NCBI RefSeq assembly: GCF_019279795.1 | Contig: NC_056734.1 | Coordinates: forward strand, 2,671,565 to 2,735,564 | Length of the DNA stretch: 64,000 nucleotides | Source: Protopterus annectens | Taxonomy: Eukaryota; Chordata; Ceratodontiformes; Protopteridae | Reading direction: 5' to 3' | In this document: positions 43,100 through 55,790 of the stretch, in pieces | How the letters are laid out: every line of letters begins with the position of its first letter | Numbering within the stretch: the stretch's first letter is position 1 | Made by a program: the position numbers and the translations under genes | Notes under the pieces: generated by a model | Seen by the model: only the letters and a program-made list of their open reading frames with translations | The model's database searches: none | Told to the model about the DNA's origin: nothing

Positions 43100-45050
43100 A
43101 TATACTTAGAAAGACAGACATGATAAAAGCAAAATGTAGTATCAAAACAGACCAGGATGTATCATATACTATTGCTAGTAATAAACTAAACACATCAGCA
43201 TATGCAGAAAAACTTAGAAAGATACGTAGATAAATATAAAGAAAATTACAAAGTAAGTAATTCATTGATAGAGATCTGGAAATCAAAGCAAAAGGAATAG
43301 AAATACCACCAAAAAAGGAAGAAATAGATACAGTTTGGTAAAATATCTATGAAGACCCTGTGGAACATAACAAAGATGCTAAATTGGATAGAAGAATTAA
43401 AAGAAACAGTAGGAAGTTCAAATGTACAGGATATGAAATGGGATGAAGTTATGGCCAGAGAAATTGAAACAAAATGAAGAAAAGCTCCTAACTGGACAAC
43501 CCAGATGCAGTACCTAACTTATTGCAAAAAATATTAACATCTTTATACAAAGATTTAGCCCTGAGTAAGAACTACGTGTATGCATATCCCATACAGACAC
43601 CAACCAGGTTAACAACAATAAAAATTATACTCCTCCTTAAGAGTGAACCTGCAACCTATTCAGAAAACTATAGACCAATAGCTTGCATTCCGACGATGTA
43701 TAAATTATATACTGGAACTGATGCCAACAGAGTTTATATTCATTTAGGGGAAAAAAAAAACAATCCTGGCAATATAACACAAGGGTAAGAAAAGAAAGTC
43801 ATATGGAACAAAGGATCATTATTGTTAAATAAAGTCATAATGAAGAATTGTAAAAAGGGGAAGAATATAAGTATGGCATAGATAGATTACAAAAATGCAT
43901 TTGACAGCATTCCACATTAATGGATAAAGCAGTGCTTACAGATATATAATATACACTCTGCACTGATCAGTTACATTACAGTGACTATGAAACATTAGCA
44001 AGCCACTTTGCAGCTAAACCACGATAAAGGACAAATGAGTATCCCATGGATAAAATTTCAAAGGGGGATATTCCAGGGTGGCTCTTTGTCACCGCTGCTC
44101 TTTTGCCTTGCCCTTAACCCATTAAGCTGTCTCCTTAACAGATTTGGTCATGGTTGTTACAATTTGGCTCCCAGAAAACAACAAAGTCTAAAGACTTCTC
44201 ATCTTTTTGTGGATGATTTAAAACTGTATAGTTCATCGATGAAGAGATGACAGCACAACTGTAAATAGTCAGAAAACTTTCTCAGCTGATATAAGAATGT
44301 CATTTAGTCTTGATAAATGTGCAAAACCAACATTTAAAGCAAGAAAGCTGCAGTACCAAGAAAATATTAGTTTGGGACGTGAATGTGATATAAAGGAACT
44401 TGAGCAGGAGGGAGTATATAAATACAAGGGAATTTATGAAGGATAAACATAACAACAAAACATAAACAAACATGAACAAAACTTAGTAAGGAATATTTTA
44501 GAAAACAAAAATTAATACTGAAAACAGCACTGACATCTAGAATCAAAGTCCAAGATATAAAACAATTTGCTCTTTCAGTTCCAACTTAAAGTTTTGGAGT
44601 GACTAACTGGCCACCAAAGGTATTGGAACAGATGGACCGGAAAACAAGGAAAATACTTCCTGCTTATCAAATGATGCATAAAAATCAGTGTATACCAAGA
44701 TAATATATTCTTCATTCTGAAGGAGGTATGAGGCTCCTGGAAAATGATTACATGTATAGATCTGCAATCGTAGGACTGCATGCATATCTGCTGACCTCAC
44801 CATATCCAAACATTGTGAAAGTTCTAAAACATAAAGAAGTCAAGTCTAAGATGGAGTCCCTGATTGGTTTAGCTAAGAAACATATCAGTGTCAAGAAGGA
44901 ATGAAAATCAAACTAGCAGCAGATAAAAATCAATCAGCAACAGAATATGCTAAAAAAACAAAAGAGAGAAAGAATAATCAGAAGGATCAGATGAGAAGGC
45001 GGGAAATGTGAAAAAGGCATAAACAAAGTTGCAAGTACAGAAAACTCCTG
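43100..45050 (+). pseudogene. R4/Dong-like LINE reverse transcriptase
   Basis: Plus-strand pieces follow the RT of R4-clade LINEs. NYRPIACIPTMYKLYT at 43660-43720 is the finger motif. AWIDY-KAFDS-IP-like text follows at ~43870-43915, read as DYKNAFDSIPH with a stop. WIKFQRGIFQGGSLSPLLFC lies at 44051-44108 (usual GIFQGDSLSPLLF), and HLFVDDLKLY at 44200-44229 retains the catalytic VDD motif. The R4-clade signature is the RGIFQGDSLSPLLF wording together with the endonuclease downstream. At least a dozen stops occur between blocks, so the copy is old. Confidence 0.75.
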
Positions 45051-45795
45051 GAACAATCTCATGTTAATCAAGATCTGATGAAGGAATAGTTAAGGAGAGA
45101 TGAATTTAAACCAAAATATGAAAGGTCAATATTGGCGGCCCAGGATAGTGGACTATGTACACAATGGTTTTCAAAACACATTGAACATGTGGGAGAAACT
45201 GAGAAATGCATGTTCTGTAAAACAGAACTGGAACAGTCGCACATCCTGTTGCTGGGTGTGATACACTAATGGCAGAGGGCCTGTATACTGATAGACATAA
45301 TAATGTGGCAAGACTGTTACACTGGGGATTGTGCAAACATTACAATATAGACTTATCTGGGAGAGTGATGAAGTTTATACCACATGGGATCACCCATTAC
45401 CAACAGCTCAAAAAATAGACACAAGAAAATCATATATAGTAGTCCATGAAAAGAAGACAAAAGTAGCACTGATCACTGAAATTGCTACACCCAGTGATTA
45501 TAGTGTCTTACGTACAGAGAGACACAAAGTCATAAAATACCAGGATTTGCAGATAGAAATGAGGGCAATGTGGAAGAAGGATACCCAGACATTTCCAATA
45601 TCAGGAGGAGCAATGAGTCTGATAAAAAAGAATTTACAGTCCTATTTAAATATGCTACCAATACATATAACTCCATATGAACTGCAGAAGGAATCAGTTC
45701 TGGGAACATTGTGGGTGCTGCGAAGAGCTCTTTTGGTGAACATCAAAGATGGAAACAATACTAATTTTACAAACTTAAATCATACTTTGACTTAG
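45051..45795 (+). pseudogene. R4/Dong-like LINE restriction-enzyme-like endonuclease domain
   Basis: After RT, 45190-45250 encodes HVGETEKCMFCKTELEQSHI, a CCHC-like zinc motif with its last Cys not visible. YTDRHNNVARLLHW follows at 45278-45320 (family: Y-x-x-RHN). The frame 45331-45795 then gives KSYIVVHEKKTKVALITEIA, TPSDYSVLRTERHKVIKYQD and GTLWVLRRALL, ending with a TAG at 45793-45795. In the family this C-terminal module is a type II restriction-like nuclease (PD...D...K) used for sequence-specific nicking. The PD and D positions look altered here. Such LINEs lack the apurinic endonuclease seen in the other LINEs of this window. Confidence 0.75.
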
Positions 45796-45884
45796 AAATG
45801 GGGTCCATTCCCATTATGATATTAGAAATCCAAGAGACTTGGAGAAATTAAAACAGAGAAATCATTTTATTTCATTTTATTTTT

Positions 45885-46305
45885 AATATGTTGACTGGGT
45901 AGAGCTCTAAACTCAAAGGACCATGTTCAGTCCCACCATAATGTAATACAGGTTAACTTAGAATAGCACTACAGGTAAAATTAGTGCAAGTAAAATGCAT
46001 TACATTAAGTATTTTTAAGAAATCACAGTAACACACTGCAATGATGTTTTGCTACATATTGCAGTATGTTCAGACTACAGTTCTTTGCATATGTACAATA
46101 TAAGAGGAAGAGAAAGGTAAAAATGATGAATAAATAATGCTTATGAATGGAGGAAGGTAGGAAAAGAATGTGGCTAAATAAATTTAGTGAAAGTCTCAAA
46201 ACAAACAAGAATTATGTAATATTTATTTATATGCATTTATTCATATATTGACTGAGTAGAGCACTGATTTCAGTGGACCATTTTCACTCTCAGCCTGGAG
46301 TATAC
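45885..46305 (+). repeat. Two similar tRNA-like SINE heads, about 360 bp apart
   Basis: 45890-45940 (ttgactgggtagagctctaa...ggaccatgttcagtccca) and 46248-46300 (ttgactgagtagagcactga...ggaccattttcactctca) are related. They resemble a tRNA gene from D arm to B box (GTTCAGTCC). Both are followed by sequence with 'gtataca/gtaataca' and similar spacing. Probably two old copies of one SINE in the same orientation. Confidence 0.45.
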
Positions 46306-46479
46306 AACCAGAGAGAACAAAATGTTACACACATATAAAACTAATGGCAAGTCATATAGGCACTCGTAGAGAAATAATACATATAGGCAGTCAAGTACAT
46401 GAAAGAAAGAATTTATTACATACCTGGTCTATTTTAGTGAATATTTGTTGTGAATTAAGTGAAAAAATAGCTGTAGCAA

Positions 46480-47840
46480 AGGATGGAAATAGATGTGGAT
46501 GGAGGAGAGGTAGCAAGTTATAGTGAGAGAGAAAAGCTGAAGGTTTTCAGACAGGAAATCGGATGGAGGAGACTTTAATTTATGGAAATGCTGCTATAGA
46601 ATTAGGTAATGGAGCTATTTTAGAATTATCTGCAATAAGCCTGTTTGATGAAGAAAGGTTGTAGGTATTTTTGGAAATTGCTGAATGCTTGGATGGACTT
46701 TATATAATCTGGAATATGTCTGTGTCTTGTGCTTTTTGGTTTGCAGAAAGGAGTTAGTAAGTAGGCTGTAGAATTGGTCAGTGATCTGAATTTGTATGAT
46801 GGCAGGTGTATTTCAGGGATCCTTAGAGAGAAATGGGCTAATGTTTGTTCAGTGATGATTTTGAGCAGAAGGGACCCTGATAGAATTGTATTCCTTTAAG
46901 GGATGGGAAGCCATTTAGTTCTGAACTGGGTGAGGCAGTGGTGTTCTCTTTTGGAAGACAGAGTGAGCTGGTGACAGAGGTAGAAGAGATAGTGTGTTGT
47001 CTGCTCTGTTTGCAAGCATTTATAAACAGGTGGGAATGTTGGATAAATGGTAATTTATTTGAGATGAGTTGGAAGAGATTCCTAAAGTTTTGGTCATAGA
47101 GTTGAGAAGCTAATGAAGTTTGGAAGATGATATTTCAAGTAGTGGCAACCTTTGTAGATGTGAATTAAGACAATTAGGACTTTTATGGGGTTTCAGCAAT
47201 GCTAACTCACTAGCAGACAGCAGACAATTTATGCTGGGCAGGCAGAAGGCCAAGTCATTAACAAAAAGTGAGAAGAGAAGTGGTTCAAATACAGAACCCT
47301 TTGGTACACTTTTTGAAGTTGTGCCACAGTCTAAGCTTTATTATTTGTGAATAGTAAAAGTTCTGTGAGACAGGTAAATACCAAACTGCTACAATACCTC
47401 AAGAGCAAAACCAAAGTCTTTTTGTTTCTACATAAGTAAACTGTGGTCAAGATTTTCAAATGGACATTTAAGGTCTAAAATTATTGTCCCCATCAGTTCA
47501 CCTTTTTCCATATTACGATAGATCTGGTCAGTTAATTTGTAGAAGACAGGCAATGGTAGGATATTTGGGTCTGAAGCCATGTTGTTTGTTGTTGTATCAT
47601 ATTTGGTAATGTATTCCAAGATTCCATCATATGCTAGTTTCTAAAGCATTTTTGTCAGTAGACAAAAATTACCATGGGCCTATAATAATTAACTAAAGCA
47701 GGGAGACTTTTAGGGAGGGGCATTATAAAAGAATGCTTAAAGCTTATTTGGGCAATTTTAGTTGTTAGGATAGGAGTAGGTTGAAAATATGTATGAGTGG
47801 TCATGCTAAAATAAAACACTTTTTCTAATAAGTCCATTCT
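46480..47840 (-). pseudogene. CR1/L2-group LINE reverse transcriptase fragment
   Basis: On the minus strand, 47837-47655 reads FIMPLPKSLPALVNYYRPM (the PLPK...NYRPI finger motif). 47619-47428 reads TDQIYRNMEKGELMGTIILD and LKCPFENLDHSLL (motif A, where LDLKKAFDTVDH is usual). 47340-47240 reads SVPKGSVFEPLLFSLFVNDL (motif B). Further down, HHCLTQFRTKWLPIP and IPEIHLPSYKFRS-like text suggests the C-terminal part, to about 46500. Frames shift and stops intervene; the YADD block is not clear. It resembles the LINE at 14.2-16.0 kb in type, but I cannot say whether they are the same family. Confidence 0.7.
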
Positions 47841-48052
47841 TTGCTTTCATCGTGGAAACTAGCTACTTATGGATCAGTTTTGCAGGTGGCCACATTCATA
47901 TCTGGTTGCATATATGAGGTTGTACTTATACTTGTCAAAATTCAAATAACTGCCCATTTGTTAGGGTTGCAAAACATACATGGAAGGCTGTAGGATCATT
48001 TGAAATAAGTGCTAAACAATAACAACATCCACACATACAAAAATATGTATCA
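47841..48052. other. No recognisable feature
   Basis: AT-rich spacer before the (CA)n run. Confidence 0.4.
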
Positions 48053-48060
48053 CACACACA

Positions 48061-48147
<87 letters not shown>
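48053..48147. repeat. (CA)n microsatellite
   Basis: Long CA run with a single early interruption (ctcaca). Confidence 0.97.
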
Positions 48148-48150
<3 letters not shown>

Positions 48151-48928
48151 CAGCTCCAGGAGTGTAGTGGGAGAAATCCTTAGTAACCCAAGTTCTTTTC
48201 TAACTCATGTATTGAAAGAACTTATGGATGTGGGAAAACTGTATTTTAACCAACGTAGGAGGCTCTAGTTTGATAAACTAAGCTACACTCTTCAAAATAA
48301 AAATGCTGATGGCATAAGTAAAATATGACTGACCCAAATATATTGTACTGCCACATTATGCCTTGCACTATATCAAGGGTAAAACTAGGTAACCACCCTC
48401 ACTGTGAGATAGTATTTCTTATTATTAGTCATGTACATCCGTCTCTAAAAGTTGAATGCAATGTACTCCACTGTCAACCTGCTGTTACAGATGCCAGATC
48501 ATTATGCCCTCCACTTCATGCCAGCAGCACCCTTGACCTACCTTACTCATCTGTGCTAACTCTAGTCCTAACCCTGTCTCTGCCCCTAACTCCAACCCTG
48601 TACATTACTTTATAAAACAAAATGTTCCTTACAGTACCACTACACAGGACACGTGGTCACACAATCATGCAGCACGAAATATATAAACTTAACTGGTCCT
48701 TACAGATAAGCCTAACCCACAAAGATTCAAACATACATTCCCATCCACTAATGCTGAAACTTTTGTAATAACCAAAAGCTCCTGCATTAAGAAAAAAACC
48801 CACTTACTTTAACCCAAAGCACATCCCATACACAACAGCAACACTTCAATATTACCAAATTCAGAAAACGCTATAATCAACAAAACTGACATTCGATGTA
48901 AAAATACAGTAGTTTAGTCTGAGAAAAT

Positions 48929-48931
<3 letters not shown>
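48148..48931. other. No recognisable feature
   Basis: Pyrimidine-rich part at 48430-48610, then AT-rich. No motif recognised. Confidence 0.4.
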
Positions 48932-48980
<49 letters not shown>

Positions 48981-49012
48981 TTATATATATATATATATAT
49001 GTATGTATTATG

Positions 49013-49064
<52 letters not shown>
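48932..49064. repeat. (TA)n microsatellite
   Basis: Two TA runs joined by tatgtatgtattatgtaaat. Confidence 0.95.
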
Positions 49065-49069
<5 letters not shown>

Positions 49070-49110
49070 CCGCACACAAAAAAATTGATCGAAGAGAAGA
49101 AATTTTAACT

Positions 49111-49543
49111 AAGAAATGAACAGCATTCTAAATCACACCAACAACTCTGTAAGAACTTTAGTGCTTTCGTCTTATTTATTATCAAGACTTCTTCAGAAAG
49201 ACATGTTTCATAACTATGAGCAACCATTTTCACTTCCTTTATATACATTAGTTCTAGCAGGCCATTTAAATTAACAACAGTTCCTTTCCAATAGTAAAGT
49301 GTGAACAAGCAGGGTGCTGTGTGCATTTTCATTAACATTACAATCGCATTTAAACTGTTAATTTAAATGGCCTGCTAGAACTAATGTATATAAAGGAAGT
49401 GAAAATGGTTGCTCATACTTATGAAACATGTCTTTCTGAAGAAGTCTTGATAATAAATAAGACGAAAAGCGAAAGTTCTACAAGAGTTGTTGGTGTGATT
49501 TACTATTTTTTGAATGCTTTTATTGTCACGAAGTTCATTTCTT
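49111..49543. mobile_element. Large inverted repeat (arms ~146 bp) between two (TA)n runs
   Basis: The left arm 49131-49276 (aatcacaccaacaactctgt ... aaattaaca) and the right arm 49356-49500 (tgttaatttaaatggcctgc ... ttggtgtgatt) are complements with few mismatches. An outer pair aagaaatgaac (49111) / gttcatttctt (49533-49543) extends the pairing after a gap, and the loop is about 79 bp. The arms contain 'ctgaagaagtcttgataata...gacgaaaagcg', wording reminiscent of the ends of Penelope-like elements. Identity is therefore suggested but unproven. Confidence 0.8.
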
Positions 49544-49544
49544 A

Positions 49545-49546
<2 letters not shown>

Positions 49547-49593
<47 letters not shown>

Positions 49594-49600
49594 ATGTATA

Positions 49601-49645
<45 letters not shown>
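49547..49645. repeat. (TA)n microsatellites
   Basis: Two TA runs around 'acat' and 'gtataggc'. Confidence 0.95.
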
Positions 49646-49646
<1 letters not shown>

Positions 49647-49650
49647 ATGT

Positions 49651-49996
49651 GGGTGTACTTCATAAGAACAAAAACCCACTTACCTGAATCACTAAAGACC
49701 GAGAAGACTCCACCGAAACCACAAATAAACAAACACTCAGATCACCTATCAGAAACTACGTGTCCAGCACAACAAAAAAGTCAGACTGAAGCCCCCTACA
49801 CCCCCTAACTAAATATACCAACTCAAGATCACACTACAATAGGGAAAGGGGCACAGTTCAGCATTGTGGCCAAGTAGTTCCTTTCCTACAGTAACTTTCC
49901 TGCCATCCGTCTGTTTGTTTATTTGTGGTTTTAGCAAAGTCATCTCGGTCTTTAGTGATTCGAATAAGTGGGTGTTCGTTCTTATGAAGTAGGCCC
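49651..49996. mobile_element. MITE copy 2 (core on the minus strand)
   Basis: Ends gggtgtacttcataagaac (49651) and gttcttatgaagtaggccc (to 49996) pair. The pairing continues inward over about 60 bp (cacttacctgaatcactaaagaccgag / ctcggtctttagtgattcgaataagtg). The core, read on the minus strand at 49860-49780, is ttgtagtgtgatcttgagtt...ttagggggtgtaggggg. TA runs flank both sides. Confidence 0.8.
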
Positions 49997-50009
49997 ATAA
50001 AATGTATAT

Positions 50010-50010
50010 G

Positions 50011-50065
<55 letters not shown>
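50010..50065. repeat. (TA)n microsatellite
   Basis: Pure TA run directly abutting the next MITE. Confidence 0.95.
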
Positions 50066-50898
<833 letters not shown>

Positions 50899-50919
50899 AC
50901 TTTATATTAGTTATACAAA

Positions 50920-51065
50920 GGTAGCTTTTGTCAGAAACTAATTAAAAAATAGACACCAAGCCCCCCTGCACTCCCAACTCACTGATAATTCTAAATACAC
51001 CAATTCTGAGATCACACAACAGTGGAGTTAAGAAGAAATGTCCGTAACCCCACTGTTCATCAGTG
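50920..51065. mobile_element. MITE copy 4, partial (core on the minus strand)
   Basis: The left end ggtagcttttgtcagaaac resembles the end of copy 3 (gggtccttgtcagaac). The core on the minus strand (51060-50965) reads aactccactgttgtgtgatctcagaattgg...ggagtgcagggggg. The right end could not be placed. Confidence 0.65.
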
Positions 51066-51219
51066 AAGCAGGAGTTGCCAAAACATATCTCCTTTGCAAT
51101 CCCTTATTTTCCATGGGGAGAATTTACAAAAATCAAACACTACAATGGAATACAATCTATCTAACAGAAGAATTCCATGGGGTTTAAGGATCAAGAAAAC
51201 ATCATTACAGGACCTGGGT

Positions 51220-52520
51220 ATCAAACTTATTTCAAGATGAATCTAAATGGCTGAGGAAGCAAATTTGGAACACCTTATCATCTTATCGGAATGCAAGCAA
51301 AGACAACACACTTAAAGAGGAACTTGACAAACTGGAAATTACAATCATATTCCACAGGGATTTCATTGGGGACCTGGATCATTACCACAGCATATTCAGT
51401 AGACTAGAAAGAATATGAAGTAACAATTGAAAAATAATGTCAAAACATACAAGACAAATGCCTAGAACTGTAAGAAAGAATGGTTTGTCAAAGGACTGGC
51501 TCTTACCAAAAATAACAGCATTATCAGTACTCCAGAATCCTTAAAAATGTCCCCAGGACACCTTAGCACCCATCTACCTTAGTGACTAAATAAGTGGATA
51601 GCATTAAGAGTCACTAACAACCAGAAATTACCAAGACAGCCCTTCAGAAGACAATCCTTTTTAAGAATTTAGCACAGAAACATCACTCACCACAGCTTCT
51701 GCCACATCAGGCATTCTAGGAGATACCACAGCAATGATATTTCAAAAGGCTCCCAAGCAGTCAGGGGAATTAACAATGGCAAACAATCCAACACACTGAC
51801 AGCCAGAAGCAAGAGATCCAGTGCCCTTCAGGGATCAGCCTACAAGGAGAATACACACACACAACACAGAGGAAATTAATGCACCAGAGCAACACAGACA
51901 AGAACAAAGGCAGGTTAGCCAGCTTACATACTTTAACAAGAAAATAGGTTCATAGGTTCATAGATTAGTACTAGGCTAACTGCCCTTGCAGGCCTTTTTA
52001 ATCCTAGCCAATTACCCCATGAGAGAATCAAACCTTGCCCCTTGTGTCTGTAAGGTAAACACCTTAACCATTATGCCAACCTCCCAAACTAAAACACCAG
52101 TATGACACAGACAAAAATTAGTGTCAAATCTCACGGTACTTAGAAAAGATCTGTCCTTTGTCCCAAGCAAGTTTAAATAATCTAAATCTCTGCATGTGTA
52201 ATTTGAATCTAAAGTACTGGTTTCTAGTCAAATGGTCACACAGAAAAACAACCCCTATTCAAAGTACAGTACATTTAATCCCACTGTCAGTACCACCTTA
52301 CCTATTAAAAAGTGCAAAAAGGATATCAAGCAGTTGCTGAATGAGCCAACCAAGAGGAAGTATCATGATTTGCCTCCTACTGAAGTAAATACTCTCCCCA
52401 ACTTCCACTGTCACACTAGAATAAGGAGCATGAAGGTGGGCAAAGGAGGACTTGTGTGTGACAAAGCCACACATTGTCACATCCTTTTTAGGCTTAAAGC
52501 TAGCACTAAAGTGTAAAGGG
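51220..52520 (+). pseudogene. Penelope-like element, N-terminal part of RT ORF
   Basis: In one plus frame, ~51320-51420 reads EELDKLEITIIFHRDFIGD, the coiled N-terminal segment typical of Penelope-like ORFs (LE.ki.fH..fl). The frame 52232-52516 then reads YSTFNPTVSTTLPIKKCKKD, HDLPPTEVNTLPNFH and MKVGKGGLVCDKAT. In the family these are STFxP, the NLtxeExxAL helix and the ADKGG block just before the RT palm. A tRNA SINE (51948-52090) separates the two parts. No palm motif or GIY-YIG endonuclease is seen downstream, so the copy is truncated. Confidence 0.6.
51948..52090 (-). mobile_element. tRNA-derived SINE (fullest copy of the family in the window)
   Basis: Minus-strand reading starts gggaggttggcataatggtt (A-box region), then a B box (ggtttgattctc) and the body ctaggattaaaaaggcctgc...ctagtactaatctatgaac, ending in ctatgaacctatgaac repeats. 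The same body is found at 5346-5410 and 35133-35195. Confidence 0.75.
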
Positions 52521-53871
52521 AGAAAGCCCTGACTATACTGCAGTTGATCTATGTTTGACTAGCAACATGGATGCCTGTAGGAGCTGGCTAGGGGAGACGG
52601 GAGTGAACAGCTGCTGTTGGCTTGCCCATCTTGTAGGGAGGGAGGGAGATGGCTCTGGCTTGCCACATGGGGGCACTTAGCAAGAGCACAAAGTGTTCAC
52701 TTAATGGATTTCCAAACATCCCAAGCCCAGATTGCCAAAGTGCATTCACATTATGCAGCAAGGGGAAATTCACATTATTATTACATAAACAATGTCTACC
52801 TTCCTGGAAGCAATCCTGAAATAACACGTGAAATAATCATGTTCATTCATTTCAGATTTTGTAGTCTTTTTGCCAAATTTAGCAATTTATCTGTGACAAT
52901 ATTAATGCAATCAGATATATTCTATTGAACAGTGGGAGATACAGCACAAACACCACAGAAGGAATTACAGACCTACATAGTCTTGTCTAGATAGATAACA
53001 ATTTCTCCAATACTTTAACTCTTTAGTGGAATAACCATGGAGATAACAGCAGCCCTCAACTTTGCCTTTGTTGTTTTCAGATACTAGGAAATATCTGCTG
53101 TAGAAAAATTCACTCTTCTGGAACCACAGTCAGTGGCTAGTTCAGACTGTATTGGTGACATTTTAGGGGGAAGAGGAACAAGACAGACTTTTTCTATTTT
53201 GGATCACAGAATATGTATGTTTCAATATGCAGTGTAAACAAATTTAAGTGGTGATAATTGTGGCATGCTCATGTTGTTAGGTTACTGCTCTGAGTTGTGT
53301 TTTACACAGAAAAAAATCATACTCACAAAAGATGATGTATTCTGTATAATGACAATCATTAACGTATAGATCTGTTTTAATAAGACACTGTCACATTGTC
53401 AAAGCAAGATAAAAAGATCTGCTGTCATCACAGAACATGTCTGTAGAAGAGATGTGCAGTGACGTTTAAGCAGTCTGTATTCTGTATTATATGTCAGTCT
53501 GGCATGTCTGCTATTTTGCGGTGTCCAGAATAGGAATATACACTCTGCACTATATGTGCCAGTGATGCCTGTCATTGTGCAGTGTCACACAAACGATGTA
53601 CAACGTTTAGTCATTCTACTTTCTGAACTACTTGTACACTCTCTCACTGTTTTACAAGTTGCATTTGACTCCTAGAGTGACCTTGTAAACAACCATAATT
53701 ACCTGCAGAGTTTACAGAGCAAAGGGGGAACATAAGAAGGGTGCCATGTCTTTCTTCTGCATCACACATGTGCACACTCACACCTACAGGCAATTTAGAG
53801 TACTACCATGCCTGAAATTGGAAACTTATCTACATCATCCACTTATTTATTTCCTTAAAACTGGAAAATTA

Positions 53872-53877
<6 letters not shown>
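52521..53877. other. No recognisable feature (about 1.35 kb)
   Basis: No motif, repeat structure or significant open frame recognised on either strand. Confidence 0.5.

Positions 53878-53924
<47 letters not shown>
53878..53924. repeat. (TA)n microsatellite
   Basis: Pure TA run of about 47 bp. Confidence 0.95.
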
Positions 53925-53926
<2 letters not shown>

Positions 53927-55069
53927 TAGCTTACTAAGGCTGCTTTTAGACAGAAGCAAACAGACTACATTTCATGAAATATCTTACATTGCTCATATTT
54001 ATAACTCTTTTGGTGTCATGATGGTGGGAACTTTACACCTTCTGTAGCAGATAAGCAGTACTTCTGTAAAGGAACACATTACTATTATTGGGCACTAATC
54101 CGGTTATATATTTATTACATTGTTCAGTGATATGATATATTAATAGTATTTTTTGGACGAGTCTCACTTACAAGTACAGAGGGATAGATCCCTAGCTGTG
54201 AAGTAAGTTCAAACAGTGTCTCAGGGACCTGGTTCCAGTCACATACAGACATAAAGCCCTGACTGTACCCAGGTAACCTGGGTTTAATCTGTGCCTTGAG
54301 TATCTGTTGAAACTAGTGTGATGAGGATGGTTGTGTTCATTCTGGATGGGTGGAGGGTGAAGGCCATGGTTTTACAGTGCCACAGTCCCTTGCAGGAGAG
54401 GTCTTAACATAAACGATGTCCTTGAGGTAGGCACACAGCCACAAACCTGTATATATAGTAGCTCTCATTGTGAGTGCATGGGAGGGTGCACTCACAAAGG
54501 AAGGGCATAGTGATCTCAGCTGTAGTGCAGGACATACAACCACCAATCGGGGGGGGGTCAGTACCTAGAACATATGCTGTCATTGCCAGGATACTAACAA
54601 GGGCAGAATTCACCTTCTTACCTGCATGAGTGGTAGCTTCAACAGATGATACTCACCCCCTACATTGAGGATACCCAGTACAAAGACCTGATCTTGATCT
54701 GGTCCAGTTGGGGGATGCTTGATGGTTAGCAGGCACAAAGACCAAAAGTACATTAGGAAAAAAAAACTGTGTTTCAGATACTGCAGAAATTAGGTGAGAG
54801 AGTATGATAGTGAGTGACTAATGTTGGGTTTTGGCCATCTGGGGGGTGAGAGAGTGGTTGTTCCAGTCTGTGCATTCATGACATGTAATCTGAGGCTTGT
54901 GAGCACCAGAATGCAACAAGAAACTGGAAACATGGGCTTTGCACTAGCAAGTCATTGATGGTGGCCTTCATCTAGCATGTGGCAGCACACATATGGAAGG
55001 AAGGAGGTACAGTAGGCCCTCTTTTTGATGAAATGTCCCTCAAAGTTTGTATCTAAAGAAGCAGGCAAG
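53925..55069. other. No firm feature (about 1.1 kb)
   Basis: A minus-strand stretch near 54400-54610 is Cys-rich (GGCMSCTTAEI...CECTLPCTHNE). A cttacctgcatg at ~54617 could be a splice donor on the minus strand. Both may belong to the Myb-like gene remnant to the right, but I cannot demonstrate it. Confidence 0.3.
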
Positions 55070-55440
55070 GCCGCAAACTACTTTATGGGTGTAATTAAAT
55101 CAAAAGGTGCTTCAACAACGTATTAGTTTAAGGGTGACTGCTTCAACAAAGTATTAGTTTAAGGGTGACTGCTTCAACAAAGTATTAGTTTAATGGTGTG
55201 CACACACAACAAAGCATTAGATTAAGGGTGTGCACACTTATGCAACCAGGGTATTGTATGCTTTTTATTTTTTATATTTTTTCCCCTAACAGAATTATTT
55301 GTTTTGCAACTAAATTGTACAGGTTATAGGTCACATTAAAGGTGGGAAAAGTTTTGTAATGATTTATTGTGGTCTCTTTTTTTATATCACAAAAAAACTG
55401 CCATTTTAACAGGCATGTGTAAACTTTTTTTATCCACTGT
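55070..55440 (+). mobile_element. 3' end of a Tc1-like DNA transposon with internal 31-bp repeats
   Basis: The sequence from aattaaatcaaaaggtgctt to atccactgta (55440) is the terminal part of a Tc1-type element. It includes aggttataggtcacattaaa and ccattttaacaggcatgtgt, and ends CCACTG followed by TA, the Tc1 target dinucleotide. I recognise this terminal sequence from fish Tc1-like elements. The rest of the element, including transposase and the opposite terminus, is absent. Near 55109-55232 a 31-bp unit (gcttcaacaaagtattagtt...) is repeated about four times. Confidence 0.75.
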
Positions 55441-55790
55441 AGTCATCATAATTTGCACAGATGGGAGGCACAGTAACAGGAACAGCAGGAGTAGCATAGA
55501 TGGGAGGTCATGAGTAGTGTCTGTAGTACTCACACACATGGATAGGTGTTGTGTGGTGCCAAGAATCACTTCTTCCAGTGAGGAGGTGAAACCTCTAGGG
55601 ATGGATCCATGGCTGGGTATATCATGTGTCTCTTTAGTGTAAGGTCTGAAGGCAGCTGACACATCAGAATAATGTGTGAGAATGTTTGCATGCCCTTTGT
55701 TGTTGTATTGTAGCAGAATGATGGCATCTGCTGCATTGTGTTTATGCATGGATGCATGTTACACATAGGAAGGCTATAGCGGAGTTGGCC
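55441..55790. other. No recognisable feature
   Basis: A minus-strand open stretch (55749-55387) lies partly across the Tc1 end and is not convincing as a gene. Confidence 0.35.

Noticed and set aside
48540..48605. Telomere-like ctaaccctg repeats
   Set aside because: Only a few imperfect phrases (ctaactctagtcctaaccctg); no tandem array.
53925..55069. Host gene exon with splice donor near 54617
   Set aside because: A single donor-like site and a Cys-rich frame with stops are not enough to call an exon.
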